NCBI RefSeq assembly: GCF_002023715.1
Contig: NZ_MAHX01000013.1
Location: 620,001-684,000 of the forward strand
Reading direction: 5' to 3'
DNA length: 64,000 nucleotides
Source: Elizabethkingia occulta
GTDB taxonomy: Bacteria; Bacteroidota; Bacteroidia; Flavobacteriales; Weeksellaceae
Program-made: the position numbers and the translations under genes
Shown: piece after piece, positions 35,213 through 44,417 of the stretch
How the letters are laid out: the number at the start of each line of letters is the position of its first letter
Numbering within the stretch: the first letter of the stretch is position 1
Notes under the pieces: generated by a model
The model's database searches: none
Seen by the model: the letters and a program-made list of their open reading frames with translations, nothing else
What the model was told of the DNA's origin: nothing

Positions 35213-36265
35213 TTATTGTTTGATTATTTTATAAATTGAAATTAACTCGTTCATGATTTCAGCGGTTGGTATATGCCTGGCATATTTTGCGTTTTGTCCC
35301 GCCCAGTAATTTGTGAATTGAGTGTCGTTATGTTTTTTAGCTAGATTTCTCATAGCTTGTGTAAGAACATTCTGAATAGGATATTCCGGTATTGTAAGCT
35401 GATTGAGTTCTGTTAGCTTCATAAAATCGTTGCAGATTCCACGTGCCCATCTTCCGGTATAGCTTCTGGTTAAGACGGTAGATGTATCTGTAGATTCTTT
35501 AATTAAGTCCCGGTAAACATCGGTAGCAGCGCTTTCTTCTGCTGAAATAAAGTGACTGCCGATTTGAACTGCATCTGCACCCATATCGAACGCTGCAGCT
35601 ATAGTTCTTTTATCATACAGACCGCCAGAAGCAATCACAGGAATGTTCACGGCATCTTTTATCTGTGCAACAAGTGCAATAAGGCCTATATATGGAAGAC
35701 ATTTTTCGTTAAGAAAACTACCACGATGGCCTCCGGCCTCAATTCCCTGTGCAACGATAGCATCAACACCCGATTTTTCAAGTTCCACAGCTTCTTCTAC
35801 ACAAGTGGCAGTACCAATAGTATAGATATGATGAGTCTTCAACTTTTTTATGCTTTCTTCATCCAGCATTCCAAAGGTAAAACTTACATATTTTATCTTT
35901 TCATCAATAATCAGATCGATTAAATCCTGGTATGGGTAAAACTGATAATTGAATTCAAAATCCTGGGCCCAATTTTTTTCTTTTAAGATGCTCTGGATAA
36001 AATGAGCCATCTTTTCCGTTGCAATTTTATTACTATTGATATCCGGAGCTGTATTAGCAAAAAGATTTACTGCAAATTCATTTTTAGTGAGCTGCTTTGT
36101 TTCCTGAATCAGTCTGCGGGATACTTCCGGGGAAATTCCGCCTAACGGAAGAGAACCCAGTCCACCCATATCCGAAACATCAGCTACCATCTTAGGTGTT
36201 ACTACACCCAGCATAGGAGCCAAGATTATGGGATATGGAAGGTTAGAAAGAAAAGTAGGGTTCAT
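35213..36265 (-). CDS. Nitronate monooxygenase (NMO/2-nitropropane dioxygenase family)
   Basis: 350 aa, a TIM-barrel FMN enzyme. Key features are LAPMLGVVTPKMVADVSDMGGLGSLPLGG at the N-terminus, the catalytic His loop GIEAGGHRGSF (~171-181), IPVIASGGLYDKRTIAAAFDMGADAVQIGSHFI for FMN phosphate binding, and a C-terminal AWYWAGQ-like segment (NYWAGQNAKYARH). It oxidises alkyl nitronates. It is followed at 1 bp by pepD. A -7 box (TAAATTTG, minus strand) lies at 36274-36281. Confidence 0.9.
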   Translation of the reverse strand: MNPTFLSNLPYPIILAPMLGVVTPKMVADVSDMGGLGSLPLGGISPEVSRRLIQETKQLTKNEFAVNLFANTAPDINSNKIATEKMAHFIQSILKEKNWAQDFEFNYQFYPYQDLIDLIIDEKIKYVSFTFGMLDEESIKKLKTHHIYTIGTATCVEEAVELEKSGVDAIVAQGIEAGGHRGSFLNEKCLPYIGLIALVAQIKDAVNIPVIASGGLYDKRTIAAAFDMGADAVQIGSHFISAEESAATDVYRDLIKESTDTSTVLTRSYTGRWARGICNDFMKLTELNQLTIPEYPIQNVLTQAMRNLAKKHNDTQFTNYWAGQNAKYARHIPTAEIMNELISIYKIIKQ

Positions 36266-36273
36266 TATACAGA

Positions 36274-36281
36274 CAAATTTA
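36274..36281 (-). promoter_or_regulatory. -7 promoter box (TAAATTTG) for the nitronate monooxygenase-pepD operon
   Basis: Exact TAnnTTTG match on the minus strand, 8 bp before the ATG. The expected -33 region falls in the upstream gene's terminator. Confidence 0.5.
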
Positions 36282-36283
36282 CA

Positions 36284-36314
36284 AAATAAAAAACCGTCAA
36301 TTCTATATTGACGG
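36284..36314 (-). terminator. Rho-independent terminator of the LURP-one-like gene
   Basis: Reading on the minus strand: ACCGTCAAT / ATTGACGGT hairpin followed by TTTTTTATTT. It directly abuts the promoter of the next operon. Confidence 0.8.
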
Positions 36315-36337
36315 TGTGTATTTTTATCAAATTAAAT

Positions 36338-36937
36338 TTAGCCTCTTGCTCTCTCCAGCAGAACCATCATCATGAATGAAAGAATAAGTCTGGATTCATC
36401 ATTTTCAGGTACATCAGCAAACTTTTGCAGCATAAATTTTCTTCCGAAAAATGAAGGCATCTTTTTTAGCTGAAAGATTTTGTTGCCCTGTTTGTCTGTT
36501 AAGGTATAGGATGGGTTTAGTATGTATCCTGTAAACATACCTATAATAGGCAGTTCACCAATCATATTATCCCATACTTTTACCCAGCCATTATCTTCAC
36601 GGATGGTATAATCTTCGCTCCCATCTTTATCCATTCCGATGTAGGTAGACTTCCATATAGATTTCATTCCTCTTCGTCCAATTTTACCAAGAGATTCTCC
36701 CGTTCTGCTTTCAGAAATTGAATAATTTGCATTGAAGTCCAGCCAACGGTCTGCCTTAATGCGAAAAAGTTCCTCAGTTTTGCTTTCATTGTTGAAGACA
36801 ACTACATCTTCTTTTAATTTGAACATTTTCTGACGAACATACGCGATTGTATTGTCATTTTTGTCTTTTGCAACGAAATCGTTAGCCAAAGTAGTAATTT
36901 TGAATTGTAAGAATAGCGGGTATTCAGGATTTTTCAT
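36338..36937 (-). CDS. LURP-one-related / tubby C-terminal-like protein
   Basis: 199 aa from ATG 36937 (MKNPEYPLFLQFKI); nineteen upstream in-frame codons are not family-like. The repeated strand pattern (FVAKDKNDNTIAYVRQKMFKLKEDVVVF, FRIKADRWLDFNANYSIS, GESLGKIGRRGMKSIWKSTYIG, NPSYTLTDKQGNKIFQLKK) fits the LURP-one-related 12-stranded barrel, related to tubby and phospholipid scramblase. The C-terminal hydrophobic stretch (RLILSFMMMVLL) may bury in the barrel. The role in bacteria is unknown. Confidence 0.75.
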   Translation of the reverse strand: MKNPEYPLFLQFKITTLANDFVAKDKNDNTIAYVRQKMFKLKEDVVVFNNESKTEELFRIKADRWLDFNANYSISESRTGESLGKIGRRGMKSIWKSTYIGMDKDGSEDYTIREDNGWVKVWDNMIGELPIIGMFTGYILNPSYTLTDKQGNKIFQLKKMPSFFGRKFMLQKFADVPENDESRLILSFMMMVLLERARG

Positions 36938-37022
36938 CAATAATATATTATAGTTAGGGCTTGCAAAAATAGCGTAAACATAAATGGTCAACAAACTTTT
37001 TTATAGAAAGAAGGTAAAATGA

Positions 37023-37030
37023 TAACTTTG
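37023..37030 (+). promoter_or_regulatory. -7 promoter box (TAACTTTG) for recR
   Basis: Exact TAnnTTTG match only 5 bp before the ATG, implying a nearly leaderless transcript. Confidence 0.45.
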
Positions 37031-37035
37031 CAGAT

Positions 37036-37641
37036 ATGAATTTTCCAAGTAAAGTTTTAGAAAAGGCCGTTGAAGAGATTTCAGGGCTTCCGGGGATAGG
37101 CCGGAAATCGGCAACAAGATTGGCTTTGTACCTGTTAAAGCAACCTCAGTCTCAGGGAATGGCGTTGGGAAATGCTATTCAGGCGTTGGTAAATGATATT
37201 AAATATTGCAAGATCTGTCATAATTTTTCTGATCACGATATTTGTGAAATTTGTGCAAATAGTAATCGTAATGAGAGCCTGCTATGTGTAGTAGAAGATG
37301 TACGGGATGTAATGGCTATAGAGAATACAGGACAATATAATGGTAAATACCTTGTTCTGGGTGGAAAGCTTTCCCCAATGGAGGGAATAGGTCCTAATCA
37401 GTTAAAAATTGAAAGCCTGATCAGTAAAGTGGAAGCTGGGGGTGTAAGCGAAGTTATATTTGCACTAAGTGCAACTATGGAAGGGGATACAACAGCGTAC
37501 TATCTATACAAGAAACTAAAACATTATCCGTTGAATTTCTCTGTTATTGCAAGAGGAATTGCAGTAGGGGATGAACTGGAATATGCAGATGAGGTTTCTT
37601 TGGGTAGATCTATTAAATATAGATTGCCATACCAGGAATAA
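37036..37641 (+). CDS. recR: Recombination protein RecR
   Basis: 201 aa. N-terminal helix-hairpin-helix [17 protein letters not shown], a zinc finger [18 protein letters not shown] (four Cys), then a TOPRIM domain ([42 protein letters not shown]) and a C-terminal Walker B-like [19 protein letters not shown]. It acts with RecO in loading RecA at gaps during recombinational repair. Single gene. Confidence 0.96.
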   Translation: MNFPSKVLEKAVEEISGLPGIGRKSATRLALYLLKQPQSQGMALGNAIQALVNDIKYCKICHNFSDHDICEICANSNRNESLLCVVEDVRDVMAIENTGQYNGKYLVLGGKLSPMEGIGPNQLKIESLISKVEAGGVSEVIFALSATMEGDTTAYYLYKKLKHYPLNFSVIARGIAVGDELEYADEVSLGRSIKYRLPYQE

Positions 37642-37720
37642 AAAATCAGGAGTACAGAGTAAAGAACTGTCTGATTTCTCATACAGTGATACAGAAAATA
37701 TAGTGTATGATGATTAATAA

Positions 37721-37800
37721 GGAGCTCCATTAGGAGCTTTATCTTTATAGATTATATTTAAAAAAATTCAGAGCGTTCCGGAGGAACGTTATCTTAGATA
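37721..37800. repeat. Pair of REP-like hairpins with common tail
   Basis: Unit 1: GCTCC ATTA GGAGC stem (37724-37737), followed by TTTATCTTTATAGAT. Unit 2: CGTTCC GGA GGAACG stem (37774-37788), followed by TTATCTTAGAT. The shared layout of stem plus TTATCTT-AGAT tail, with covarying stems, suggests two members of one repeat family rather than chance. Confidence 0.55.
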
Positions 37801-37927
37801 AGTGAAAAATCAAAAACTTCAAAATTACTATTACAATGGAAAGGGATTTTCCATATTAGCCGAACCTTTTGCTTAATCCCCAGCTTGTGTTACCTTATTG
37901 TATCAGAATATAGTTCTTATAAAAGAA

Positions 37928-37969
37928 AAACTGCTTAAAAAAACTCGTAAGAGCCCTAGTAAGCAGTTT
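37928..37969 (-). terminator. Terminator hairpin of secG
   Basis: AAACTGCTTA (37928-37937) pairs with TAAGCAGTTT (37960-37969); the minus strand continues with TTTTCTTTT. The 22-nt loop is longer than usual. Confidence 0.55.
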
Positions 37970-37995
37970 CTTCTAAACTAAACTATTAAATCTAT

Positions 37996-38367
37996 CTATT
38001 TTGCAGTCTGCGCTGGCGCAGAGGATTGCTGTGTTGTTTGTGGGGCTTGTGCCGTAGGTTTCTGAACCGGGGCTTGTGGGTTATTTGGAAGCTCCTTTTT
38101 TGTTGGTTGTGATTGAGGAATTACTGTTGATGGTTTTCCGGTAAGAATAACACTCAACATAATCAGAACAATGATAAAAATTCCTAATGACCATGTAGCC
38201 TTATCCATAAATTCATTGGTTCTTTGTACTCCGAAAGAAGCTGAAGATGTACCTCCAAATGTACCAGAAAGGCCACCTCCTTTTGGATTCTGGGCCATGA
38301 TAACAATGATCAGAAGCACACATGCAATGATAATAAGAACCATGAAAAGGCTAAATATCGTACTCAT
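37996..38367 (-). CDS. secG: Preprotein translocase subunit SecG
   Basis: 123 aa. Two hydrophobic helices (~5-22 and ~56-77) flank the SecG signature QNPKGGGLSGTFGGTSSASFGVQRTNEFMDKATW. A Pro/Gln/Thr/Ala-rich C-terminal tail of ~40 residues is typical of Bacteroidota SecG. It assists SecYE in protein export. Minus-strand -7 box TATATTTG lies at 38388-38395. Confidence 0.93.
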   Translation of the reverse strand: MSTIFSLFMVLIIIACVLLIIVIMAQNPKGGGLSGTFGGTSSASFGVQRTNEFMDKATWSLGIFIIVLIMLSVILTGKPSTVIPQSQPTKKELPNNPQAPVQKPTAQAPQTTQQSSAPAQTAK

Positions 38368-38518
38368 TTATTTTAATTTTCAGTTGGCAAATATACAAAA
38401 ATATTGATTCATTTGAATATAATTTTTGTATGAAAAATTTAAAAACACTATTAAATTTATATATTCTGGATCAGAGAAAGTCTGGCCATGGATAAAATAG
38501 CTGATCAGAAAAATTTTA

Positions 38519-39547
38519 TTATCTGAACAGACTCAGGTTATATTTTTTTACAAGATCAAGGATCATATGGTAGCCTGCTAAGGAATTCCCATGCTGATCC
38601 AGGGCAGGGTTGTAAACTCCGATTCCCATTTTTCCGGGAATACTTACCGTAATACCACCACCAACTCCGGATTTGCTTGGTAAACCTACTGTACGTGCAT
38701 ATTCTCCACTGAATTCATACATTCCGGCAATTAGCATCTGGGATTCTATCAGCTGGGCAATATCTGCATTTTTATAAGTAGTATCACCATCGTAACGTGT
38801 GCATTGATGGGCAAAGAAATAGCCTATCTTAGCCAGATCTTCAGCGGTAACCTCTATCGAACATTGCTTGAAATAGTTATTCAGCTTATCTTCATCACCA
38901 TTTATCAATCCGCTGTTTTTCATTATATAAAACATGCCACGGTTGCGGTGCCCGGTTTCCCGTTCGGAATTATAAACCTCTTTGCTGTAGTTTATATTGC
39001 TGTTTTTGGTAATGTAACGAACCATTTCCAGTATTTTTTTGAAAGGCACTTCACCTTCTCCGTCTATTAGAGAAGTTGTTAGAATAGCACCTGCATTCAT
39101 CATAGGATTTAATGGCTTTCCGGTTGTTTCCAAATTTGAAAAATGATTGAATGGTTTGTCCGTGCCAAAATAGCCAATTTTATCAAAGATATTTTGCTCT
39201 CCTTTTTCCCGGACAGCAATCATTAACGATATAATTTTTGAGATACTCTGAATGGTGAATTTTTTATCAGTATCACCTACATTTATAACCTTTCCATTTT
39301 CATCAATTACAGATAAGGCAATAGATTTTGCATCTGCTTTACCGAGTTCCGGGATGTAATCCGCAACTTTTCCCTGTTGGTAATATGAACGGTTCTTTTC
39401 CAGAATATCTTTTAAGACTTGTTCTGTAATAGCAGAACCATCTGTTTTTTGTGATACTATAGCTTGAGCCTTAAAAGCTGTACTAAAAGATAATGTACTT
39501 GTAGTAAGGAGTATTCCAAAAACGAACGTCGAAATATTTTTTTTCAT
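38519..39547 (-). CDS. glsA: Exported glutaminase A
   Basis: 342 aa. A signal peptide (SFSTAFKAQA, cleavage near residue 28) precedes a full serine-dependent beta-lactamase-fold glutaminase. The catalytic Ser-x-x-Lys is in FTIQSISKIISL (~98-109); other family blocks are GKPLNPMMNAGAILTTSL, RNRGMFYIMKNSGL, MLIAGMYEFSGEYA and PSKSGVGGGITVSIPG. It converts glutamine to glutamate and ammonia. Most glsA products are cytosolic, so the signal peptide is notable and puts this one in the periplasm. Confidence 0.92.
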   Translation of the reverse strand: MKKNISTFVFGILLTTSTLSFSTAFKAQAIVSQKTDGSAITEQVLKDILEKNRSYYQQGKVADYIPELGKADAKSIALSVIDENGKVINVGDTDKKFTIQSISKIISLMIAVREKGEQNIFDKIGYFGTDKPFNHFSNLETTGKPLNPMMNAGAILTTSLIDGEGEVPFKKILEMVRYITKNSNINYSKEVYNSERETGHRNRGMFYIMKNSGLINGDEDKLNNYFKQCSIEVTAEDLAKIGYFFAHQCTRYDGDTTYKNADIAQLIESQMLIAGMYEFSGEYARTVGLPSKSGVGGGITVSIPGKMGIGVYNPALDQHGNSLAGYHMILDLVKKYNLSLFR

Positions 39548-39625
39548 ACTGAATTATAAATATTGGGCTGCTTCTGAAATGATAAATCAGAAATAGCTTT
39601 TTAAAGTATTGTTTCCAATTGTATT

Positions 39626-41083
39626 TTACTGATAGCGCTGATGTTCTTTTGGTTTGGAAAAACGGTTAATAATAGGCTTGAAAAATGCCTTGTACTTTTC
39701 GGCATCGAACAGCTGAGAATCTGTCAGAGCTTTATAAGTCATCCATACTCCGAACGGAAGTAAGATCATGTTGGGCAGCCATGTAGCCAGATATGGATTC
39801 ATTTCTCCTTTCCAAGCAATGTTTTCTGTCATCAGGTTGATAACATAGAATAAGATAAATATCACAATGGCTATAATTACGGGAAGACCCATTCCTCCTT
39901 TTCTGATTATAGATCCAAGAGATGCTCCAATCAGGAAGAAAATGACACAGGTGAAGGAATATGAAATAATACGTTGCTGGTACATTACGACCTTGGTGTA
40001 GTATTTAATAATATCTATAATCTGGTCGTTCTTCATCAGATAAGCACTTTTTGCAGCCTGCAATTTATTATGAGCATAATACAACGCTTCCATTTTCTTA
40101 TCTCCCTTCAGGGAGTCAAGCTTAAAAGGCTGTTTAACCAGCTTTTTGTCCGTTTTAATCTTATCGATATAGGATACATAACCGTTTTGCTGACTTACAA
40201 TATCTTGAGAAATCGTATTGAAAGCATCTTTGTCATCCTTTCTTTTCTTTTTCAGTGTTTTGGCAATCTGATTATAAGTCTGGAACTGATAATCATCTGT
40301 AATGTTTTGCTCCTCCAGAGCTTTGTTTAAAAGTAAAGAAACGTCGAAGTGCTGTACAAGTGAATCAAACTTTATAGCCTGATTAGACTGCTTTTCTCTT
40401 TCTTTAAAATCTTTATTAGCAATCTGATCCTGGAAAATATATCCGTTATACAGAATCAGTTTAAGGTAATGCTTGTCTACAGCCTGAACAAACTTTCCGT
40501 TCTTGGCAACTACCGTTTGGTTGTCCTCGTATGAGTTGGCTACTTTATGGATAAAAACGCCGGTTACATTTTCTCCGTTTTCTCCCTTTATTTCATCAAA
40601 TTTTATTGTCATTCCCGGTACCGTGTCGATAAACTGTCCGGGTGTAAAGTTTAGTGCAGGACGGGAGGAGGCGATATTATAAAGCATATTCTTTGCTTTA
40701 CGCTGAAAGTCCGGAATAATATTGTTGGAGAAAAAGTAGAGGAGTACGGAAAGTAAAATAACCATAATGAGCAGTGGCCTCATTACACGGAGTAATGATA
40801 TCCCTGCGGACTTCATGGCGGCCAGCTCATACCGTTCCCCAAAGTCTCCAAAAGTCATGATAGCTGCAAGCAGAATAGTCAGTGGAAGTACCATTTTTAC
40901 AACGGTAACCCCCATGTAAAAAAGCAGTTTTGAAATTTCCCAGGCACTTAATCCTTTACCGGCCAGCTGCCCCATCTGCGTCCAGATAATGTTTACAATG
41001 AAAATGAAACAAAGGACACTGAAGATAAACAGGAAAGGACCGAAAAAGGTCTTTATAATGTATTGGTCAAGCTTTTTTATCAT
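39626..41083 (-). CDS. lptG: LptF/LptG-family LPS export permease
   Basis: 485 aa from ATG 41083 (MIKKLDQYIIKTFFGPFLF); the GTG at 41104 would lie in a terminator stem. Three N-terminal helices (to ~residue 120), a periplasmic beta-jellyroll-like domain (FIDTVPGMTIKFDEIKGENGENVTGVFIHK), a long charged insert (~210-330) and three C-terminal helices follow the YjgP/YjgQ layout. LptFG with LptB move LPS from the inner membrane. It is not certain whether this is LptF or LptG; only one copy is in the window. It follows lolA and ftsK on the same strand. Confidence 0.85.
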   Translation of the reverse strand: MIKKLDQYIIKTFFGPFLFIFSVLCFIFIVNIIWTQMGQLAGKGLSAWEISKLLFYMGVTVVKMVLPLTILLAAIMTFGDFGERYELAAMKSAGISLLRVMRPLLIMVILLSVLLYFFSNNIIPDFQRKAKNMLYNIASSRPALNFTPGQFIDTVPGMTIKFDEIKGENGENVTGVFIHKVANSYEDNQTVVAKNGKFVQAVDKHYLKLILYNGYIFQDQIANKDFKEREKQSNQAIKFDSLVQHFDVSLLLNKALEEQNITDDYQFQTYNQIAKTLKKKRKDDKDAFNTISQDIVSQQNGYVSYIDKIKTDKKLVKQPFKLDSLKGDKKMEALYYAHNKLQAAKSAYLMKNDQIIDIIKYYTKVVMYQQRIISYSFTCVIFFLIGASLGSIIRKGGMGLPVIIAIVIFILFYVINLMTENIAWKGEMNPYLATWLPNMILLPFGVWMTYKALTDSQLFDAEKYKAFFKPIINRFSKPKEHQRYQ

Positions 41084-41094
41084 ATATTCTATAT

Positions 41095-41123
41095 AAAAAG
41101 CCACATCTTTGTGTGACTTTTTT
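41095..41123 (-). terminator. Intercistronic hairpin between lolA-like and lptG-like genes
   Basis: On the minus strand: AAAAAGTCACA / TGTGGCTTTTT, 11 bp with one G-T pair and a 6-nt loop, then TATAT. It lies 23 bp after the lolA-like stop and 11 bp before the lptG ATG, so it may reduce read-through. Confidence 0.7.
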
Positions 41124-41146
41124 ATGCTTTGCTTATTTTATTATAA

Positions 41147-41788
41147 CTACAATTCTGTAATCAGATAATTTTTATAATTGGCTTTGTTAAAAGTGAAAAT
41201 TGAAGGAGAAAGGTTCTGATTTTCTATATATTTTGAAATCTCAATTACCGCAACTTCATTATTCTCCGAAAACTGTTCTAATTTTACCAATTGTTTCTTA
41301 GCTGAATTGACGAACAAATTTACATATTTTATCCCATTATTTGAGACCGGAGTCATTTTTATATAATCAGTATTGATTCCGCCAACGTTTTTCTTACCCA
41401 TATACTGTACTGTATATCCGCTTTTATAAGAATCAATATAATTAAGAGGGGAGAACATTGCTTCGCTACCTGTAGGTTTTGCAATAGTAACTTCCTTATC
41501 ATCACCGCTGATACTGTATACTTTATTACCATCGAAGATTTGTTCTGTACCCATAATATTCAGCTTGTACTTACTGCCCGCTGAATAGAAAATACCGGTA
41601 ACTGCTTTTCCAGCTGTACCGCTTCCGTTACGGTAAACGAATTTGAAATAGTTATTTTTTTTCGATTTGTAGTTTGTAGAAACACCGTCTAAAATAGTTT
41701 TTGCATTTGCATCTATTTTTTGTCCAAAACCTATAGTAAAGGCCACAGCAAAAATTCCGACAGATAATTTCTTTATAATGTTTTTCAT
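41147..41788 (-). CDS. lolA: LolA-like outer-membrane lipoprotein carrier
   Basis: 213 aa. A signal peptide (AVAFTIGFG-Q, ~22 residues) then a LolA beta-barrel pattern: ILDGVSTNYKSKKNNYFKFVY, GIFYSAGSKYKLNIMGTEQIFDGNKVYSI, IEISKYIENQNLSPSIFTFNKANY. LolA chaperones lipoproteins across the periplasm. Its stop lies 16 bp downstream of ftsK, so ftsK-lolA form an operon. Family assignment good; that it is the main LolA is inferred. Confidence 0.83.
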   Translation of the reverse strand: MKNIIKKLSVGIFAVAFTIGFGQKIDANAKTILDGVSTNYKSKKNNYFKFVYRNGSGTAGKAVTGIFYSAGSKYKLNIMGTEQIFDGNKVYSISGDDKEVTIAKPTGSEAMFSPLNYIDSYKSGYTVQYMGKKNVGGINTDYIKMTPVSNNGIKYVNLFVNSAKKQLVKLEQFSENNEVAVIEISKYIENQNLSPSIFTFNKANYKNYLITEL

Positions 41789-41804
41789 CTTTTTTGTTTT
41801 TAGA

Positions 41805-44279
41805 TTATTTGCGCAATTCTTCCAAAAACTGTTCCAAAGAATGCATATCTGTAATCAATACTTCCCGTGCCTTGGCTCCGTTAAAGCTTCCGACAATACC
41901 AGATGCTTCTAACTGATCCATTATTCTTCCGGCACGATTATATCCCAGTTTCAGCTGACGCTGTAACATAGATGTTGATCCTTGTTGTGTAGAAACAACA
42001 ATTTTGGCAGCCTCATCGAAAAGTACATCTTTTTCATTAGGATCAAAACTTCCGACAGAAACAGTTGATTCATCTCCTGAATATTCAGGTAACTGATACG
42101 CTTCCGGATAACCTTTTTGTTCCCCAATGAATTCAGCAATTTTTTCAACTTCGGGAGTGTCTACGAACGCACACTGCAGACGGATAAGATCATTTCCATT
42201 GAAGTAAAGCATATCTCCCTTTCCTACTAACTGCTCAGCTCCTGGTGTATCCAGAATTGTTCTGGAGTCAACTCCGGAAATTACTCTGAAAGCAGCACGA
42301 GCAGGGAAGTTAGCCTTGATCATACCAGTAATAACGTTTACCGATGGTCTTTGCGTTGCTACAATAAGATGTATACCAATAGCACGGGCAAGCTGTGCCA
42401 GACGGGCAATTGGCATTTCTACTTCTTTTCCGGCAGTCATGATAAGGTCTGCAAACTCGTCCACAACGAGTACTATATAAGGAAGATAGCGATGTCCGTT
42501 TTCAGGGTTTAGTTTTCTTTCCGAAAACTTTTTGTTGTACTCTTTAATATTTTTACAGAAAGCATTCTTCAGCAATTCATAACGATTGTCCATTTCAATA
42601 CAAAGAGAGTTCAGTGTATTGATAACCTTTGCATTGTCTGTAATAATAGCATCACCACCATCTGGCAATTTTGCTAAATAGTGTCTTTCTATTTTTGAGT
42701 ATAAAGAAAGTTCAACTTTCTTAGGGTCAACCATTACGAACTTTAGTTCGCTAGGGTGTTTTTTGTAAATAAGTGATGTCAGGATAGCATTGATACCTAC
42801 AGATTTACCCTGGCCTGTTGCTCCTGCCATTAGTAAGTGCGGCATTTTTGCAAGGTCAGCCATAAAGATTTCGTTGGAAATTGTTTTACCAAATACAACA
42901 GGGAGATCCATATCGGTATTTTGGAATTTTGGTGAAGCTATTACCGAACGCATACTTACCATGGATGGAGTTTGGTTTGGTACTTCGATACCAATAGTAC
43001 CTTTCCCCGGCATTGGCGCAATAATTCTGATACCCAAAGCAGAAAGATTAAGTGCTATATCGTCCTGAAGTTTTTTAATTTGTGCTACACGGATACCAGC
43101 TTCAGGTACAATTTCATAAAGTGTAACAGTAGGACCTATCGTTGCTTTTATTTCTGTAATACCTACGTTAAAATTTTTAAGAAGTCCGACAATACGGTTT
43201 TTATTTTCTTCAAGTTCGGCTTGATTAATATTAATGTTCTCGTTGCCGTAATCTTTTAATAAAGAAACAGAGGGCATCTGGAATTTGGCAAGGTCTAGTT
43301 TATGATCATAAAGTCCGTGCTGATCTACCAGACTCTGAGATTTTTTATCTGCCTCATCCAATATTATAACTTCTTCCTCCTTTTGTTCTACTGTAAAAGC
43401 AATATCTGGAGTGCTTGTTACTTTATGAGCAGGAATATCATTATTTGTAACATTTGATATTGGAGCGGTAGTATGATTAGGCGTCTCTATAATAGGAGGT
43501 GGTGTAGGTATATGAACAGATGCTGCTTTAGGAAGTTCTTCAGTAATCACAATTTTATTTTCTGCCTCTTCAGTTTTTTTATCAAATGGAGAAGGTCTTT
43601 TAGATTGTGTAAGGTTTACTTCTTTTGGTGTTTCATCTACAACTGGAAGTTCTTCTTCTTCATTGTCGTCGGAATCATTATCCATTGTGGAAACTTTATT
43701 TTTGAATTTCCCTAAAGTGTTTTCATTTAGTTCGTCCATCTTGGCTTTGATGTTGGATGGGCGCAGATTAAACTCTAAAACGAAATATAATCCGATACTT
43801 AGAAGAAGTATCATCCATAATCCGAAAGTTCCAATAATAGCATTTAGATAATCCATAATCTGGAAGCCATATACACCGGATAATACCCCCTGACCTTTTG
43901 TAATAACACCCATAAAAATCGGTAGCCAACAGATAAAAAACAGACTATGAGAAATGGTTTTCCAAGGCTTGAAATAATTTTTTTTCAGAATCAGTGTTCC
44001 GAAAACAAATAATAAAAAAGCAACAATGAAACCTGCTATTCCGATAGATTCAAAAATGAAAAAATTACCCAGCCAGTCACCAATCTTTCCAAATATATTG
44101 GAAGATTTAATAGACTTGTCTAGCATTGTTCCTGCCTGGCTTTGGTCGGCCTTCCATTTCATAAGATAAGAAATGAAAGAAAGGGTAAGCACTATGGAAA
44201 GGAAAACGAATGTTACGCCGGAGATAATTCTTAATTTCGAAATGGTCTTAGTCTTAGCAACTTCTGGCTTTTGATTCAT
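41805..44279 (-). CDS. ftsK: DNA translocase FtsK
   Basis: 824 aa. Four N-terminal membrane helices (~18-170), a low-complexity acidic/proline linker (~190-330), then the motor: alpha domain (DLAKFQMPSVSLLKDYG...), Walker A GATGQGKSVGINAILTSL (~480), Walker B PYIVLVVDEFADLIM, and a C-terminal gamma winged helix (STSMLQRQLKLGYNRAGRIMDQLEASGIVG) that reads KOPS-like sites. It pumps chromosome ends through the division septum. Minus-strand -7 box TAAATTTG at 44308-44315. Confidence 0.95.
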   Translation of the reverse strand: MNQKPEVAKTKTISKLRIISGVTFVFLSIVLTLSFISYLMKWKADQSQAGTMLDKSIKSSNIFGKIGDWLGNFFIFESIGIAGFIVAFLLFVFGTLILKKNYFKPWKTISHSLFFICWLPIFMGVITKGQGVLSGVYGFQIMDYLNAIIGTFGLWMILLLSIGLYFVLEFNLRPSNIKAKMDELNENTLGKFKNKVSTMDNDSDDNEEEELPVVDETPKEVNLTQSKRPSPFDKKTEEAENKIVITEELPKAASVHIPTPPPIIETPNHTTAPISNVTNNDIPAHKVTSTPDIAFTVEQKEEEVIILDEADKKSQSLVDQHGLYDHKLDLAKFQMPSVSLLKDYGNENININQAELEENKNRIVGLLKNFNVGITEIKATIGPTVTLYEIVPEAGIRVAQIKKLQDDIALNLSALGIRIIAPMPGKGTIGIEVPNQTPSMVSMRSVIASPKFQNTDMDLPVVFGKTISNEIFMADLAKMPHLLMAGATGQGKSVGINAILTSLIYKKHPSELKFVMVDPKKVELSLYSKIERHYLAKLPDGGDAIITDNAKVINTLNSLCIEMDNRYELLKNAFCKNIKEYNKKFSERKLNPENGHRYLPYIVLVVDEFADLIMTAGKEVEMPIARLAQLARAIGIHLIVATQRPSVNVITGMIKANFPARAAFRVISGVDSRTILDTPGAEQLVGKGDMLYFNGNDLIRLQCAFVDTPEVEKIAEFIGEQKGYPEAYQLPEYSGDESTVSVGSFDPNEKDVLFDEAAKIVVSTQQGSTSMLQRQLKLGYNRAGRIMDQLEASGIVGSFNGAKAREVLITDMHSLEQFLEELRK

Positions 44280-44307
44280 TCTTTTTCTGTGTTATATAAG
44301 GTCTTTG

Positions 44308-44315
44308 CAAATTTA
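44308..44315 (-). promoter_or_regulatory. -7 promoter box (TAAATTTG) for the ftsK operon
   Basis: Exact TAnnTTTG match on the minus strand, 28 bp before the ATG at 44279. Confidence 0.5.
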
Positions 44316-44417
44316 GAATAAAATAGCAAAAAAACTAATGTTGTTTTGATTGTAAAAAGAGAGCATTTGGGTAATAGAAAATATAGTGAATAACAATAGA
44401 CATGATTTTTCTCCATG

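Larger units (their letters stand above)
37642..37995. other. 354-bp intergenic region with two REP-like hairpins and the secG terminator
   Basis: No gene seen. Two short palindromes with similar tails occupy 37721-37800 (listed as a repeat), a third palindromic word TGGAAAGGGATTTTCCA sits near 37836-37853, and a terminator hairpin for secG is at 37928-37969. Confidence 0.6.

Noticed and set aside
37836-37853. TGGAAAGGGATTTTCCA palindrome as an operator
   Set aside because: Short, with no nearby regulated gene start, and it can arise by chance in AT-rich DNA.
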